From the NCBI GenBank assembly GCA_914767715.1, contig OU612070.1:21068025-21132024 (forward strand): DNA of 64,000 bases, in the 5' to 3' direction. This DNA is from Membranipora membranacea. Taxonomy: Eukaryota; Bryozoa; Gymnolaemata; Cheilostomatida; Membraniporidae. Below are positions 11,101 through 25,400 of this stretch, in pieces (within the stretch, counting starts at the first letter, position 1; every line of letters begins with the position of its first letter). The position numbers were made by a program, and so were the translations under genes. A model generated the notes under the pieces. That model did no database searches and had not been told where the DNA came from. It saw only the letters and a program-made list of their open reading frames with translations.

Positions 11101-13670
11101 AGTTAATCGGAGGATCCCAATATTCTGCTGTTTGAATAAGGCCAATAAGGGCTTGAAGTGGTCGGAGTTAGATAAGAATCCATCAGAGTTTTAATTTTTC
11201 AATGCTGCCGTTTGGCATGTTTTTTTTTTGGCAAAAGTGGACGTCGTTAAAGTTGGCGCTGACGGAGAACGGAGACCTGCAGGGACAAACGGACTTCAGA
11301 TTTGAGACGAGCAGGAGTTGCTCCTCCTTATGAGGTAGGTTAAAAGCAAATCTATTATTTGACCCGAGCGAAAAAAAACCATGATACCCTCCCTTGGTAT
11401 AATTTTTGAAATTTCAAGTCAGCGTAATTACCAACCAGTTAATCGGAGGATCCCAATATTCTGCAGTTTGAATAAGGCCAATAAGGGCTTGAAGTGGACG
11501 GAGTTAGATAAGAATCCATCAGAGTTTTAATTTTTCAATGCTGCCGTTTGGCATGTTTTTTTTTTGGCAAAAGTGGACGTCGTTAAAGTTGGCGCTGACG
11601 GAGAACGGAGACCCGCGGAGACAAACGGACTTCAGATTTGAGACGAGCAGGAGTTGCTCCTCCTTATGAGGTAGGTTAAAAGCAAATCTATTTTTTGACC
11701 CGAGCGAATTAAAACCATGATACCCTCCCTTGGTATAACTTTTGAAATTTCAAGTCAGCGTAATTACCAACCAGTTAATCGGAGTATCCCAATATTCTGC
11801 AGTTTGAATAAGGCCAATAAGGGCTTGAAGTGGACGGAGTTAGATAAGAATCCAACAGAGTTTTAATTTTTCAATGCTGCCGTTTGGCATGTTTTTTTTT
11901 GGCAAAAGTGGACGTCGTTAAAGTTGGCGCTGACGGAGAACGGAGACCCGCAGAGACAAACGGACTTCAGATTTGAGACGAGCAGGAGTTGCTCCTCCTT
12001 ATGAGGTAGGTTAAAAGCAAATCTATTTTTTGACGCGAGCGAAAAAAAACCATGATACCCTCCCTTGGTATAATTTTTCAAATTTCAAGTCAGCGTAATT
12101 ACCAACCAGTTAATCGGAGGATCGCAATATTCTGCAGATTGAATAAGGCCAATAAGGGCTTGAAGTGGTCGGAGTTAGATAAGAACCCATCCGAGTTTTA
12201 ATCTTTCAATGATGCCGTTCGGCATGTTTTTTTTTTGGCAAAAGTGGACGTCGTTAAAGTTGGCGCTGACGGAGAACGGAGACCCGCAGAGACAAATGGA
12301 CTTCAGATTTGAGACGAGCAGGAGTTGCTCCTCCTTATGAGGTAGGTTAAAAGCAAATCTATTTTTTGACCTGAGCGAAAAAAAAACCATGATACCCTCC
12401 CTTGGTATAATTTTTGAAATTTCAAGTCAGCGTAATTATCAACCAGTTAATCGGAGGATCCCAATATTCTGCAGTTTGAATAAGGCCAATAAGGGCTTGA
12501 AGTGGACGGAGTTAGATAAGAATCCAACAGAGTTTTAATTTTTCAATGCTGCCGTTTGGCATGTTTTTTTTTGGCAAAAGTGGACGTCGTTAAAGTTGGC
12601 GCTGACGGAGAACGGAGACCCGCAGAGACAAACGGACTTCAGATTTGAGACGAGCAGGAGTTGCTCCTCCTTATGAGGTAGGTTAAAAGCAAATCTATTT
12701 TTTGACCCGAGCGAAAAAAAACCATGATACCCTCCCTTGGTATAATTTTTGAAATTTCAAGTCAGCGTAATTACCAACCAGTTAATCGGAGGATCCCAAT
12801 ATTCTGCAGTTTGAATAAGGCCAATAAGGGCTTGAAGTGGTCGGAGTTAGATAAGAATCCATCAGAGTTTTAATCTTTCAATGCTGCCGTTTGGCATGTT
12901 TTTTTTGGGCAAAAGTGGACGTCATTAAAGTTGGCGCGGGCGGAGAACGGAGACCCGCAGAGACAAACGGACTTCAGAATTGAGACGAGCAGGAGTTGCT
13001 CCTCCTTATGAGGTAGGTTAAAAGCAAATCTATTTTTTGACCCGAGCGAAAAAAAACCATGATACCCTCCCTTGGTATAATTTTTGAGATTTCAAGTCAG
13101 CGTAATTACCAACCAGTTAATCGGAGGATCCCAATATTCTGCAGTTTGAATAAGGCCAATAAGGGCTTGAAGTGGACAGAGTTAGATAAGAATCCATTAG
13201 AGTTTTAATTTTTCAATGCTGCCGTTTGGCATGTTTTTTTTTGGCAAAAGTGGACGTCGTTAAAGTTGGCGCTGACGGAGAACGGAGACCCGCAGAGACA
13301 AACGGACTTCAGATTTGAGAGGAGCAGGAGTTGCTCCTCCTTATGAGGTAGGTTAAAAGCAAATCTATTTTTTGACCCGAGCGAAAAAAAACCATGATAC
13401 CCTCCCTTGGTATAATTTTTGAAATTTCAAGTCAGCGTAATTACCAACCAGTTAATCGGAGGATCCCAATATTCTGCAGTTTGAATAAGGCCAATAAGGG
13501 CTTGAAGTGGTCGGAGTTAGATAAGAATCCATCAGAGTTTTAATTTTTCAATGCTTCCGTTTGGCATTTTTTTTTTGGCAAAAGTGGATGTCGTTAAAGT
13601 TGGCGCTGACGGAGAACGGAGACCCGCAGAGACAAACGGACTTCAGATTTGAGACGACCAGGAGTTGCTC
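6900..13670 (+). repeat. Long intra-array duplication, left copy (about 6.8 kb)
   Basis: Diagnostic variants from about 6.9 kb onward recur 20,108-20,110 bp to the right, which is 60 monomers. Pairs include gacacccgc (6912/27020), the CCTGCAGG site (8267/28375), the cactattc variant (near 8772/28880) and cgaattaaaacc. Between about 9.4 and 10.9 kb the offset is 20,445, because the right copy has gained one monomer; it then returns to 20,110 because the right copy has lost one. The edges are approximate. Confidence 0.83.
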
Positions 13671-13794
13671 CTCCTTATGAGGTAGGTTAAAAGCAAATCT
13701 ATTTTTTGACCCGAGCGAAAAAAAACCATGATACCCTCCCTTGGTATAATTTTTGAAATTTCAAGTCAGCGTAATTACCAACCAGTTAATCGGA
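11112..13794 (+). repeat. Eight-monomer higher-order repeat, copy 1 (2683 bp)
   Basis: The block begins with a CTGCTG/CCTGCAGG monomer. Later markers in order are cgaattaaaacc (near 11706), a cggagtatccc monomer, gatcgcaat linked to ttttcaaatttc (near 12070-12120), gttggcgcgggcgg (near 12950), gacagag with ccattag (near 13175) and atgcttccg (13551). Every marker recurs 2683 bp to the right, so the whole eight-monomer block is tandemly duplicated. 2683/8 is 335.4, as expected. Confidence 0.87.
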
Positions 13795-16477
13795 GGATCC
13801 CAATATTCTGCTGTTTGAATAAGGCCAATAAGGGCTTGAAGTGGTCGGAGTTAGATAAGAATCCATCAGAGTTTTAATTTTTCAATGCTGCCGTTTGGCA
13901 TGTTTTTTTTTTGGCAAAAGTGGACGTCGTTAAAGTTGGCGCTGACGGAGAACGGAGACCTGCAGGGACAAACGGACTTCAGATTTGAGACGAGCAGGAG
14001 TTGCTCCTCCTTATGAGGTAGGTTAAAAGCAAATCTATTATTTGACCCGAGCGAAAAAAAACCATGATACCCTCCCTTGGTATAATTTTTGAAATTTCAA
14101 GTCAGCGTAATTACCAACCAGTTAATCGGAGGATCCCAATATTCTGCAGTTTGAATAAGGCCAATAAGGGCTTGAAGTGGACGGAGTTAGATAAGAATCC
14201 ATCAGAGTTTTAATTTTTCAATGCTGCCGTTTGGCATGTTTTTTTTTTGGCAAAAGTGGACGTCGTTAAAGTTGGCGCTGACGGAGAACGGAGACCCGCG
14301 GAGACAAACGGACTTCAGATTTGAGACGAGCAGGAGTTGCTCCTCCTTATGAGGTAGGTTAAAAGCAAATCTATTTTTTGACCCGAGCGAATTAAAACCA
14401 TGATACCCTCCCTTGGTATAACTTTTGAAATTTCAAGTCAGCGTAATTACCAACCAGTTAATCGGAGTATCCCAATATTCTGCAGTTTGAATAAGGCCAA
14501 TAAGGGCTTGAAGTGGACGGAGTTAGATAAGAATCCAACAGAGTTTTAATTTTTCAATGCTGCCGTTTGGCATGTTTTTTTTTGGCAAAAGTGGACGTCG
14601 TTAAAGTTGGCGCTGACGGAGAACGGAGACCCGCAGAGACAAACGGACTTCAGATTTGAGACGAGCAGGAGTTGCTCCTCCTTATGAGGTAGGTTAAAAG
14701 CAAATCTATTTTTTGACGCGAGCGAAAAAAAACCATGATACCCTCCCTTGGTATAATTTTTCAAATTTCAAGTCAGCGTAATTACCAACCAGTTAATCGG
14801 AGGATCGCAATATTCTGCAGATTGAATAAGGCCAATAAGGGCTTGAAGTGGTCGGAGTTAGATAAGAACCCATCCGAGTTTTAATCTTTCAATGATGCCG
14901 TTCGGCATGTTTTTTTTTTGGCAAAAGTGGACGTCGTTAAAGTTGGCGCTGACGGAGAACGGAGACCCGCAGAGACAAATGGACTTCAGATTTGAGACGA
15001 GCAGGAGTTGCTCCTCCTTATGAGGTAGGTTAAAAGCAAATCTATTTTTTGACCTGAGCGAAAAAAAACCATGATACCCTCCCTTGGTATAATTTTTGAA
15101 ATTTCAAGTCAGCGTAATTATCAACCAGTTAATCGGAGGATCCCAATATTCTGCAGTTTGAATAAGGCCAATAAGGGCTTGAAGTGGACGGAGTTAGATA
15201 AGAATCCAACAGAGTTTTAATTTTTCAATGCTGCCGTTTGGCATGTTTTTTTTTGGCAAAAGTGGACGTCGTTAAAGTTGGCGCTGACGGAGAACGGAGA
15301 CCCGCAGAGACAAACGGACTTCAGATTTGAGACGAGCAGGAGTTGCTCCTCCTTATGAGGTAGGTTAAAAGCAAATCTATTTTTTGACCCGAGCGAAAAA
15401 AAACCATGATACCCTCCCTTGGTATAATTTTTGAAATTTCAAGTCAGCGTAATTACCAACCAGTTAATCGGAGGATCCCAATATTCTGCAGTTTGAATAA
15501 GGCCAATAAGGGCTTGAAGTGGTCGGAGTTAGATAAGAATCCATCAGAGTTTTAATCTTTCAATGCTGCCGTTTGGCATGTTTTTTTTGGGCAAAAGTGG
15601 ACGTCATTAAAGTTGGCGCGGGCGGAGAACGGAGACCCGCAGAGACAAACGGACTTCAGAATTGAGACGAGCAGGAGTTGCTCCTCCTTATGAGGTAGGT
15701 TAAAAGCAAATCTATTTTTTGACCCGAGCGAAAAAAAAACCATGATACCCTCCCTTGGTATAATTTTTGAAATTTCAAGTCAGCGTAATTACCAACCAGT
15801 TAATCGGAGGATCCCAATATTCTGCAGTTTGAATAAGGCCAATAAGGGCTTGAAGTGGACAGAGTTAGATAAGAATCCATTAGAGTTTTAATTTTTCAAT
15901 GCTGCCGTTTGGCATGTTTTTTTTTGGCAAAAGTGGACGTCGTTAAAGTTGGCGCTGACGGAGAACGGAGACCCGCAGAGACAAACGGACTTCAGATTTG
16001 AGAGGAGCAGGAGTTGCTCCTCCTTATGAGGTAGGTTAAAAGCAAATCTATTTTTTGACCCGAGCGAAAAAAAACCATGATACCCTCCCTTGGTATAATT
16101 TTTGAAATTTCAAGTCAGCGTAATTACCAACCAGTTAATCGGAGGATCCCAATATTCTGCAGTTTGAATAAGGCCAATAAGGGCTTGAAGTGGTCGGAGT
16201 TAGATAAGAATCCATCAGAGTTTTAATTTTTCAATGCTTCCGTTTGGCATTTTTTTTTTGGCAAAAGTGGATGTCGTTAAAGTTGGCGCTGACGGAGAAC
16301 GGAGACCCGCAGAGACAAACGGACTTCAGATTTGAGACGACCAGGAGTTGCTCCTCCTTATGCGGTAGGTTAAAAGCAAATCTATTTTTTGACCCGAGCG
16401 AAAAAAACCATGATACCCTCCCTTTGTATAATTTTTGAAATTTCAAGTCAGCGTAATTACCAACCAGTTAATCGGAG
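13795..16477 (+). repeat. Eight-monomer higher-order repeat, copy 2 (2683 bp)
   Basis: All markers of copy 1 recur at a constant +2683 offset: GGATCC 11112/13795, CCTGCAGG 11276/13959, gacagag 13175/15858 and atgcttccg 13551/16234. The last monomer departs from copy 1 with ttatgcgg and ccctttgtataa near 16360-16430, which marks the right edge. Confidence 0.87.
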
Positions 16478-16769
16478 GATCCCAATATTCTGCAGTTTGA
16501 ATAAGGCCAATAAGGGCTTGAAGTGGTCGGAGTTAGATAAGAATCCATCAGAGTTTTAATCTTTCAATGCTGCCGTTTGGCATGTTTTTTTTTGGCAAAA
16601 GTGGACGTCGTTAAAGTTGGCGCTGACGGAGAACGGAGACCCGCAGAGACAAACGGACTTCAGATTTGAGACGAGCAGGAGTTGCTCCTCCTTATGAGGT
16701 AGGTTAAAAGCAAATCTAGTTTTTGACCCGAGCGAAAAAAAACCATGATACCCTCCCTTGGTATAATTT

Positions 16770-18480
16770 TTGAAATTTCGAGTCAGCGTAATTACCAACC
16801 AGTTAATCAGAGGATCCCAATATTCTGCAGTTTGAATAAGGCCAGTATGGGCTTAAAGTGGTCGGAGTTAGATAAGAATGCATCAGAGTTTTAATTTTTC
16901 AATTCTGCCGTTTGGCATGTTTTTTTTTGGCAAAAGTGGACGTCGTTAAAGTTGGCGCTGACGGAGAACGGAGACCCGCAGAGACAAACGGACTTCAGAT
17001 TTGAGACGAGCAGGAGTTGCTCCTCCTTATGAGGTAGGTTAAAAGCAAATCTAGTTTTTGACCCGAGCGAAAAAAAACCATGATACCCTCCCTTGGTATA
17101 ATTTTTGAAATTTCAAGTCAGCGTAATTACCAACCAGTTAATCGGAGGATCCCAATATTCTGCAGTTTGAATAAGGCCAATAAGGGCTTGAAGTGGACGG
17201 AGTAAGATAAGAATCCAACAGAGTTTTAATTCTTCAATGCTGCCGTTTGGCATGTTTTTTTTTGGCAACAGTGGACGTCGTTAAAGTTGGCGCTGACGGA
17301 GAACGGAGAACGGAGACCCGCAGAGACAAACGGACTTCAGATTTGAGACGAACAGGAGTTGCTCCTCCTTATGAGGTAGGTTAAAAGCAAATCTATTTTT
17401 TGACCCGAGCGAAAAAAAACCATGATACCCTCCCTTGGTATAATTTTTGAAATTTCAAGTCAGCGTAATTACCAACCAGTTAATCGGAGGATCCCAATAT
17501 TCTGCTGTTTGAATAAGGCCAATAAGGGCTTGAAGTGGTCGGAGTTAGATAAGAATCCATCAGAGTTTTACTTTTTCAATGCTGCCGTTTGGCATGTTTT
17601 TTTTTTGGCAAAAGTGGACGTCGTTAAAGTTGGCGCTGACGGAGAACGGAGACCTGCAGGGACAAACGGACTTCAGATTTGAGACGAGCAGGAGTTGCTC
17701 CTCCATATGAGGTAGGTTAAAAGCAAATCTATTTTTTGACCCGAGCGAAAAAAAACCATGATACCCTCCCTTGGTATAATTTTTGAAATTTCAAGTCACG
17801 TAATTACCAACCAGTTAATCGGAGGATCCCAATATTCTGCAGTTTGAATAAGGCCAATAAGGGCTTGAAGTGGTCGGAGTTAGATAAGAATCCATCAGAG
17901 TTTTAATTTTTCAATGCTGCCGTTTGGCATGTTTTTTTTTGGCAAAAGTGGACGTCGTTAAAGTTGGCGCTGACGGAGACCCGCAGAGACAAACGAACTT
18001 CAGATTTGAGACGAGCGGGAGTTGCTCCTCCTTATGAGGTAGGTTAAAAGCAAATCTATTTTTTGACCCGAGCGAAAAAAAACCATGATACCCTCCCTTG
18101 GTATAATTTTTGAAATTTCAAGTCAGCGTAATTACCAACCAGTTAATCGGAGGATCCCACTTTTCTGCAGTTTGAATAAGGCCAATAAGGGCTTGAAGTG
18201 GACGGAGTTAGAAAAGAATCCAACAGAGTTTTAATTTTTCAATGCTGCCGTTTGGCATGTTTTTTTTTGGCAAAAGTGGACGTCGTTAAAGTTGGCGCTG
18301 ACGGAGAACGGAGACCCGCAGAGACAAACGGACTTCAGATTTGAGACGAGCAGGAGTTGCTCCTCCTTATGAGGTAGGTCAAAAGCAAATCTATTTTTTG
18401 ACCCGAGCGAAAAAAAACCATGATACCCTCCCTTGGTATAATTTTTGAAATTTCGAGTCAGCGTAATTACCAACCAGTTA
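16770..18480 (+). repeat. Third copy of a five-monomer segment (about 1.7 kb)
   Basis: The monomer order gccagtatggg, gacggagtaag with the 7-bp duplication, CCTGCAGG, gtcacgtaatt with the shortened gacggagacccgc, and the gttagaaaag type matches 7.38-9.09 kb at +9386 bp (28 monomers) and 27.49-29.2 kb. Local differences include ccacttttctgc here against ccactattctgc in the other two, and atcagaggatccc near 16805. Confidence 0.8.
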
Positions 18481-19599
18481 ATCGGAGGATCCCAATATTC
18501 TGCAGTTTGAATAAGGCAAATAAGGGCTTGAAGTGGTCGGAGTTAGATAAGAATCTAACAGAGTTTTAATTTTTCAATGCTGCCGTTTGGCATGTTTTTT
18601 TTTGGCAAAAGTGGACGTCGTTAAAGTTGGCGCTGACGGAGAACGGAGACCCGCAGAGACAAACGGACTTCAGATTTGAGACGAGCAGGAGTTGCTCCTC
18701 CTTATGAGGTAGGTTAAAAGCAAATCTATTTTTTGACCCGAGCGAAAAAACCCATGATACCCTCCCTTGGTATAATTTTTCAAATTTCAAGTCAGCGTAA
18801 TTACCAACCAGTTAATCGGAGGATCGCAATATTCTGCAGTTTGAATAAGGCCAATAAGGGCTTGAAGTGGTCGGAGTTAGATAAGAACCCATCCGAGTTT
18901 TAATCTTTCAATGATGCCGTTTGGCATGTTTTTTTTTTGGCAAAAGTGGACGTCGTTAAAGTTGGCGCTGACGGAGAACGGAGACCCGCAGAGACAAATG
19001 GACTTCAGATTTGAGACGAGCAGGAGTTGCTCCTCCTTATGAGGTAGGTTAAAAGCAAATCTATTTTTTGACCTGAGCGAAAAAAAACCATGATACCCTC
19101 CCTTGGTATAATTTTTGAAATTTCAAGTCAGCGTAATAATCAACCAGTTAATCGGAGGATCCCAATATTCTGCAGTTTGAATAAGGCCAATAAGGGCTTG
19201 AAGTGGACGGAGTTAGATAAGAATCCAACAGAGTTTTAATTTTTCAATGCTGCCGTTTGGCATGTTTTTTTTTGGCAAAAGTGGACGTCGTTAAAGTTGG
19301 CGCTGACGGAGAACGGAGACCCGCAGAGACAAACGGACTTCAGATTTGAGACGAGCAGGAGTTGCTCCTCCTTATGAGGTAGGTTAAAAGCAAATCTATT
19401 TTTTGACCCGAGCGAAAAAAAACCATGATACCCTCCCTTGGTATAATTTTTGAAATTTCAAGTCAGCGTAATTACCAACCAGTTAATCGGAGGATCCCAA
19501 TATTCTGCAGTTTGAATAAGGCCAATAAGGGCTTGAAGTGGTCGGAGTTAGATAAGAATCCATCAGAGTTTTAATCTTTCAATGCTGCCGTTTGGCATG

Positions 19600-22160
19600 T
19601 TTTTTTTGGGCAAAAGTGGACGTTATTAAAGTTGGCGCGGGCGGAGAACGGAGACCCGCAGAGACAAACGAACTTCAGAATTGAGACGAGCAGGAGTTGC
19701 TCCTCCTTATGAGGTAGGTTAAAAGCAAATCTATTTTTTGACCGGAGCGAAAAAAAACCATGATACCCTCCCTTGGTATAATTTTTGAAATTTCAAGTCA
19801 GCGTAATTACCAACCAGTTAATCGGAGGATCCCAATATTCTGCAGTTTGAATAAGGCCAATAAGGGCTTGAAGTGGTCGGAGTTAGATAAGAATCCATCA
19901 GAGTTTTAATTTTTTCAATGCTGCCGTTTGGCATGTTTTTTTTTTGGCAAAAGTGGACGTCGTTAAAGATGGCGCTGACGGAGAACGGAGACCCGCAGAG
20001 ACAAATGGACTTCAGATTTGAGACGAGCAGGAGTTGCTCCTCCTTATGCGGTAGGTTAAAAGCAAATCTATTTTTTGACCCGAGCGAAAAAAACCATGAT
20101 CCCTCCCTTGGTATAATTTTTGAAATTTCAAGTCAGCGTAATTACCAACCAGTTAATCGGAGGATCCCAATATTCTGCAGTTTGAATAAAGCCAATAAGG
20201 GCTTGAAGTGGACGGAGTAAGATAAGAATCCAACAAAGTTTTAATTCTTCAATGCTGCCGTTTGGCATGTTTTATTTTGGCAAAAGTGGACGTCGTTAAA
20301 GTTGGCGCTGACGGAGAACGGAGACCCGCAGAGACAAACGGACTTCAGATTTGAGACGAACAGGAGTTGCTCCTCCTTATGAGGTAGGTTAAAAGCAAAT
20401 CTATTTTTTGACCCGAGCGAAAAAAAACCATGATACCCTCCCTTGGTATAATTTTTGAAATTTCAAGTCAGCGTAATTACCAACCAGTTAATCGGAGGAT
20501 CCCAATATTCTGCTGTTTGAATAAGGCCAATAAGGGCTTGAAGTGGTCGGAGTTAGATAAGAATCCATCAGAGTTTTAATTTTTCAATGCTGCCGTTTGG
20601 CATGTTTTTTTTTTGGCAAAAGTGGACGTCGTTAAAGTTGGCGCTGACGGAGAACGGAGACCTGCAGGGACAAACGGACTTCAGATTTGAGACGAGCAGG
20701 AGTTGCTCCTCCTTATGAGGTAGGTTAAAAGCAAATCTAATTTTTGACCCGAGCGAAAAAAAACCATGATGCCCTCCCTTGGTACAATTTTTGAAATTGC
20801 AAGTCAGCGTAATTACCAACCAGTTAATCGGAGGATCCCAATATTCTGCAGTTTGAATAAGGCCAATAAGGGCTTGAAGTGGACGGAGTTAGATAAGAAT
20901 CCAACAGAGTTTTTATTTTTCAATGCTGCCGTTTGGCATGTTTTTTTTTTGGCAATAGTGGACTTCGTTAAAGTTGGCGCTGACGGAGAACGGAGACCCG
21001 CAGAGAAACGGACTTCAGATTTGAGACGAGCAGGAGTTGCTCCTCCTTATGAGGTAGGTTAAAAGCAAATCTATTTTTTGACCCGAGCGAAAAAAAACCA
21101 TGATACCCTCCCTTGGTATAATTTTTGAAATTTCAAGTCACGTAATTACCAACCAGTTAATCGGAGGATCCCAATATTCTGCAGTTTGAATAAGGCCAAT
21201 AAGGGCTTGAAGTGGTCGGAGTTAGATAAGAATCCATCAGAGTTTTAATCTTTCAATGCTGCCGTTTGGCATGTTTTTTTTTGGAAAAGTGGACGTCGTT
21301 AAAGTTGGCGCTGACGGAGAACGGAGACCCGCAGAGACAAACGGACTTCAGATTTGAGACGAGCAGGAGTTGCTCCTCCTTATGAGGTAGGTTAAAAGCA
21401 AATCTATTTTTTGACCCGAGCGAAAAAAAACCATGATACCCTCCCTTGGTATAATTTTTGAAATTTCAAGTCAGCGTAATTACCAACCAGTTAATCGGAG
21501 GATCCCAATATTCTGCAGTTTGAATAAGGCCAATAAGGGCTTGAAGTGGACGGAGTTAGATAAGAATCCATCAGAGTTTTAATTTTTCAATGCTGCCGTT
21601 TGGCATGTTTTTTTTTTGGCAAATGTGGACGTCGTTAAAGTTGACGCTGACGGAGAACGAAGACCCGCAGAGACAAACGGACTTCAGATTTGAGACGAGC
21701 AGGAGTTGCTCCTCCTTATGAGGTAGGTTAAAAGCAAATCTATTTTTTGACCCGAGCGAAAAAAAACCATGATACCCTCCTTTGGTATAATTTTTGAAAT
21801 TTCAAGTCAGCGTAATTACCAACCAGTTAATCGGAGGATCCCAATATTCTGCAGTTTGAATAAGGCCAATAAGGGCTTGAAGTGGACGGAGTTAGATAAG
21901 AATCCATCAGAGTTTTAATTTTTCAATGCTGCCGTTTGGCATGTTTTTTTTTTGGCAAATGTGGACGTCGTTAAAGTTGACGCTGACGGAGAACGAAGAC
22001 CCGCAGAGACAAACGGACTTCAGATTTGAGACGAGCAGGAGTTGCTCCTCCTTATGAGGTAGGTTAAAAGCAAATCTATTTTTTGACCCGAGCGAAAAAA
22101 AACCATGATACCCTCCCTTGGTATAATTTTTGAAATTTCGAGTCAGCGTAATTACCAACC
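19600..22160 (+). repeat. Segment related to 23.6-26.2 kb and 37.0-39.6 kb (copy 1)
   Basis: The markers gcgcgggcgg (19635), aaagatggcgc, ccatgatccctccc, the shortened gttttattttggc, CCTGCAGG (20661), gtacaattttt, ggcaatagtgg and cgcagagaaacgg follow one another here and again about 4.02-4.36 kb to the right. The offset moves by exactly one monomer twice. Copy 2 has an extra gacagag/ccattag monomer, and this copy has two adjacent ggcaaatgtgg/gaacgaagacc monomers where copy 2 has one. Confidence 0.8.
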
Positions 22161-22439
22161 AGTTAATCGGAGGATCCCAATATTCTGCAGTTTGAATAAG
22201 GCCAGTATGGGCTTAAAGTGGTCGGAGTTAGATAAGAATGCATCAGAGTTTTAATTTTTCAATTCTGCCGTTTGGCATGTTTTTTTTTGGCAAAAGTGGA
22301 CGTCGTTAAAGTTGGCGCTGACGGAGAACGGAGACCCGCAGAGACAAACGGACTTCAGATTTGAGACGAGCAGGAGTTGCTCCTCCTTATGAGGTAGGTT
22401 AAAAGCAAATCTATTTTTTGACCCGAGCGAAAAAAAACC

Positions 22440-25400
22440 ATGATACCCTCCCTTGGTATAATTTTTGAAATTTCAAGTCAGCGTAATTACCAACCAGTTA
22501 ATCGGAGGCTCCCAATATTCTGCAGTTTGAATAAGGCCAATAAAGGCTTGAAGTTGTCGGAGTTAGATAAGAATCCAACAGAGTTTTAATTTTTCAAAGC
22601 TGCTGTTTGGCATGTTTTTTTTGGGCAAAAGTGGACGTCGTCAAAGTTGGCGCTGACGGAGAACGGAGACCCGCAGAGACAAACGGACTTCAGATTTGAG
22701 ACGAGCAGGAGTTGCTCCTCCTTATGAGGTAGGTTAAAGGCAAATCTATTTTTTGACCCGAGCGAAAAAAAACCATTATACCCTCCCTTGGTATAATTTT
22801 TGAAATTTCAAGTCAGCGTAATTACCAACCAGTTAATCGGAAGATCCCAATATTCTGCAGTTTGAATAAGGCCAATAAGGGCTTGAAGTGGTCGGAGTTA
22901 GATAAGAATCCAACAGAGTTTTAATTTTTCAATGCTGCCGTTTGGCATGTTTTTTTTTGGCAAAAGTGGACGTCGTTAAAGTTGGCGCTGACGGAGAACG
23001 GAGACCCGCAGAGACAAACGGACTTCAGACTTGAGAAGAGCAGGAGTTGCTCCTCCTTATGAGGTAGGTTAAAAGTAAATCTATGTTTTGACCCGAGCCA
23101 AAAAAAACCATGATACCCTCCCTTGGTATAATTTTTGAAATTTCAAGTCAGCGTAATTACCAACCAGTTAATCGGAGAATCCCAATATTCCGCAGTTTGA
23201 ATAAGGCCAATAAGGGCTTGAAGTGGTCGGAGTTAGATAAGAATCCAACAGAGTTTTAATTTTTCAATACTGCCGTTTGGCATGTTTTTTATTGGCAAAA
23301 GTGGACGCCGTTAAAGTTGGCGCTGACGGAGAACGGAGACCCGCAGAGACAAACGGATTTCAGATTTGAGACGAGCAGGAGTTGCTCCTCCTTATGAGGT
23401 AGGTTAAAAGCAAATCTATTTTTTGACCCGTGCGAAAAAAAAACCATGATACCCTACCTTGGTATAATTTTTGAAATTTCAAGTCAGCGTAATTACCAAC
23501 CAGTTAATCGGAGGATCCCAATATTCTGCAGTTTGAATAAGGCCAATAAGGGCTTGAAGTGGACGGAGTTAGATAAGAATCCATCAGCGTTTTAACTTTT
23601 CAATGCTGCCGTTTGGCATGTTTTTTTTGGGCAAAAGTGGACGTCGTTAAAGTTGGCGCGGGCGGAGAACGGAGACCCGCAGAGACAAACGAACTTCAGA
23701 ATTGAGACGAGCAGGAGTTGCTCCTCCTTATGAGGTAGGTTAAAAGCAAATCTATTTTTTGACCCGAGCGAAAAAAAACCATGATACCCTCCCTTGGTAT
23801 AATTTTTGAAATTTCAAGTCAGCGTAATTACCAACCAGTTAATCGGAGGATCCCAATATTCTGCAGTTTGAATAAGGCCAATAAGGGCTTGAAGTGGACA
23901 GAGTTAGATAAGAATCCATTAGAGTTTTAATTTTTCAATGCTGCCGTTTGGCATGTTTTTTTTTGGCAAAAGTGGACGTCGTTAAAGTTGGCGCTGACGG
24001 AGAACGGAGACCCGCAGAGACAAACGGACTTCAGATTTGAGAGGAGCAGGAGTTGCTCCTCCTTATGAGGTAGGTTAAAAGCAAATCTATTTTTTGACCC
24101 GAGCGAAAAAAAACCATGATACCCTCCCTTGGTATAATTTTTGAAATTTCAAGTCAGCGTAATTACCAACCAGTTAATCGGAGGATCCCAATATTCTGCA
24201 GTTTGAATAAGGCCAATAAGGGCTTGAAGTGGTCGGAGTTAGATAAGAATCCATCAGAGTTTTAATTTTCTCAATGCTGCCGTTTGGCATGTTTTTTTTT
24301 TGGCAAAAGTGGACGTCGTTAAAGATGGCGCTGACGGAGAACGGAGACCCGCAGAGACAAATGGACTTCAGATTTGAGACGAGCAGGAGTTGCTCCTCCT
24401 TATGCGGTAGGTTAAAAGCAAATCTATTTTTTGACCCGAGCGAAAAAAACCATGATCCCTCCCTTGGTATAATTTTTGAAATTTCAAGTCAGCGTAATTA
24501 CCAACCAGTTAATCGGAGGATCCCAATATTCTGCAGTTTGAATAAAGCCAATAAGGGCTTGAAGTGGACGGAGTAAGATAAGAATCCAACAAAGTTTTAA
24601 TTCTTCAATGCTGCCGTTTGGCATGTTTTATTTTGGCAAAAGTGGACGTCGTTAAAGTTGGCGCTGACGGAGAACGGAGACCCGCAGAGACAAACGGACT
24701 TCAGATTTGAGACGAACAGGAGTTGCTCCTCCTTATGAGGTAGGTTAAAAGCAAATCTATTTTTTGACCCGAGCGAAAAAAAACCATGATACCCTCCCTT
24801 GGTATAATTTTTGAAATTTCAAGTCAGCGTAATTACCAACCAGTTAATCGGAGGATCCCAATATTCTGCTGTTTGAATAAGGCCAATAAGGGCTTGAAGT
24901 GGTCGGAGTTAGATAAGAATCCATCAGAGTTTTAATTTTTCAATGCTGCCGTTTGGCATGTTTTTTTTTGGGCAAAAGTGGACGTCGTTAAAGTTGGCGC
25001 TGACGGAGAACGGAGACCTGCAGGGACAAACGGACTTCAGATTTGAGACGAGCAGGAGTTGCTCCTCCTTATGAGGTAGGTTAAAAGCAAATCTAATTTT
25101 TGACCCGAGCGAAAAAAAACCATGATACCCTCCCTTGGTACAATTTTTGAAATTGCAAGTCAGCGTAATTACCAACCAGTTAATCGGAGGATCCCAATAT
25201 TCTGCAGTTTGAATAAGGCCAATAAGGGCTTGAAGTGGACGGAGTTAGATAAGAATCCAACAGAGTTTTTATTTTTCAATGCTGCCGTTTGGCATGTTTT
25301 TTTTTTGGCAATAGTGGACTTCGTTAAAGTTGGCGCTGACGGAGAACGGAGACCCGCAGAGAAACGGACTTCAGATTTGAGACGAGCAGGAGTTGCTCCT

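Noticed and set aside
19918-20220. Plus-strand 100-codon frame repeated at 24274 and 37683
   Set aside because: Its repetition is explained by block duplication of the satellite. It exists only because a shortened A run and the ccatgatccc deletion shift the frame in these copies.
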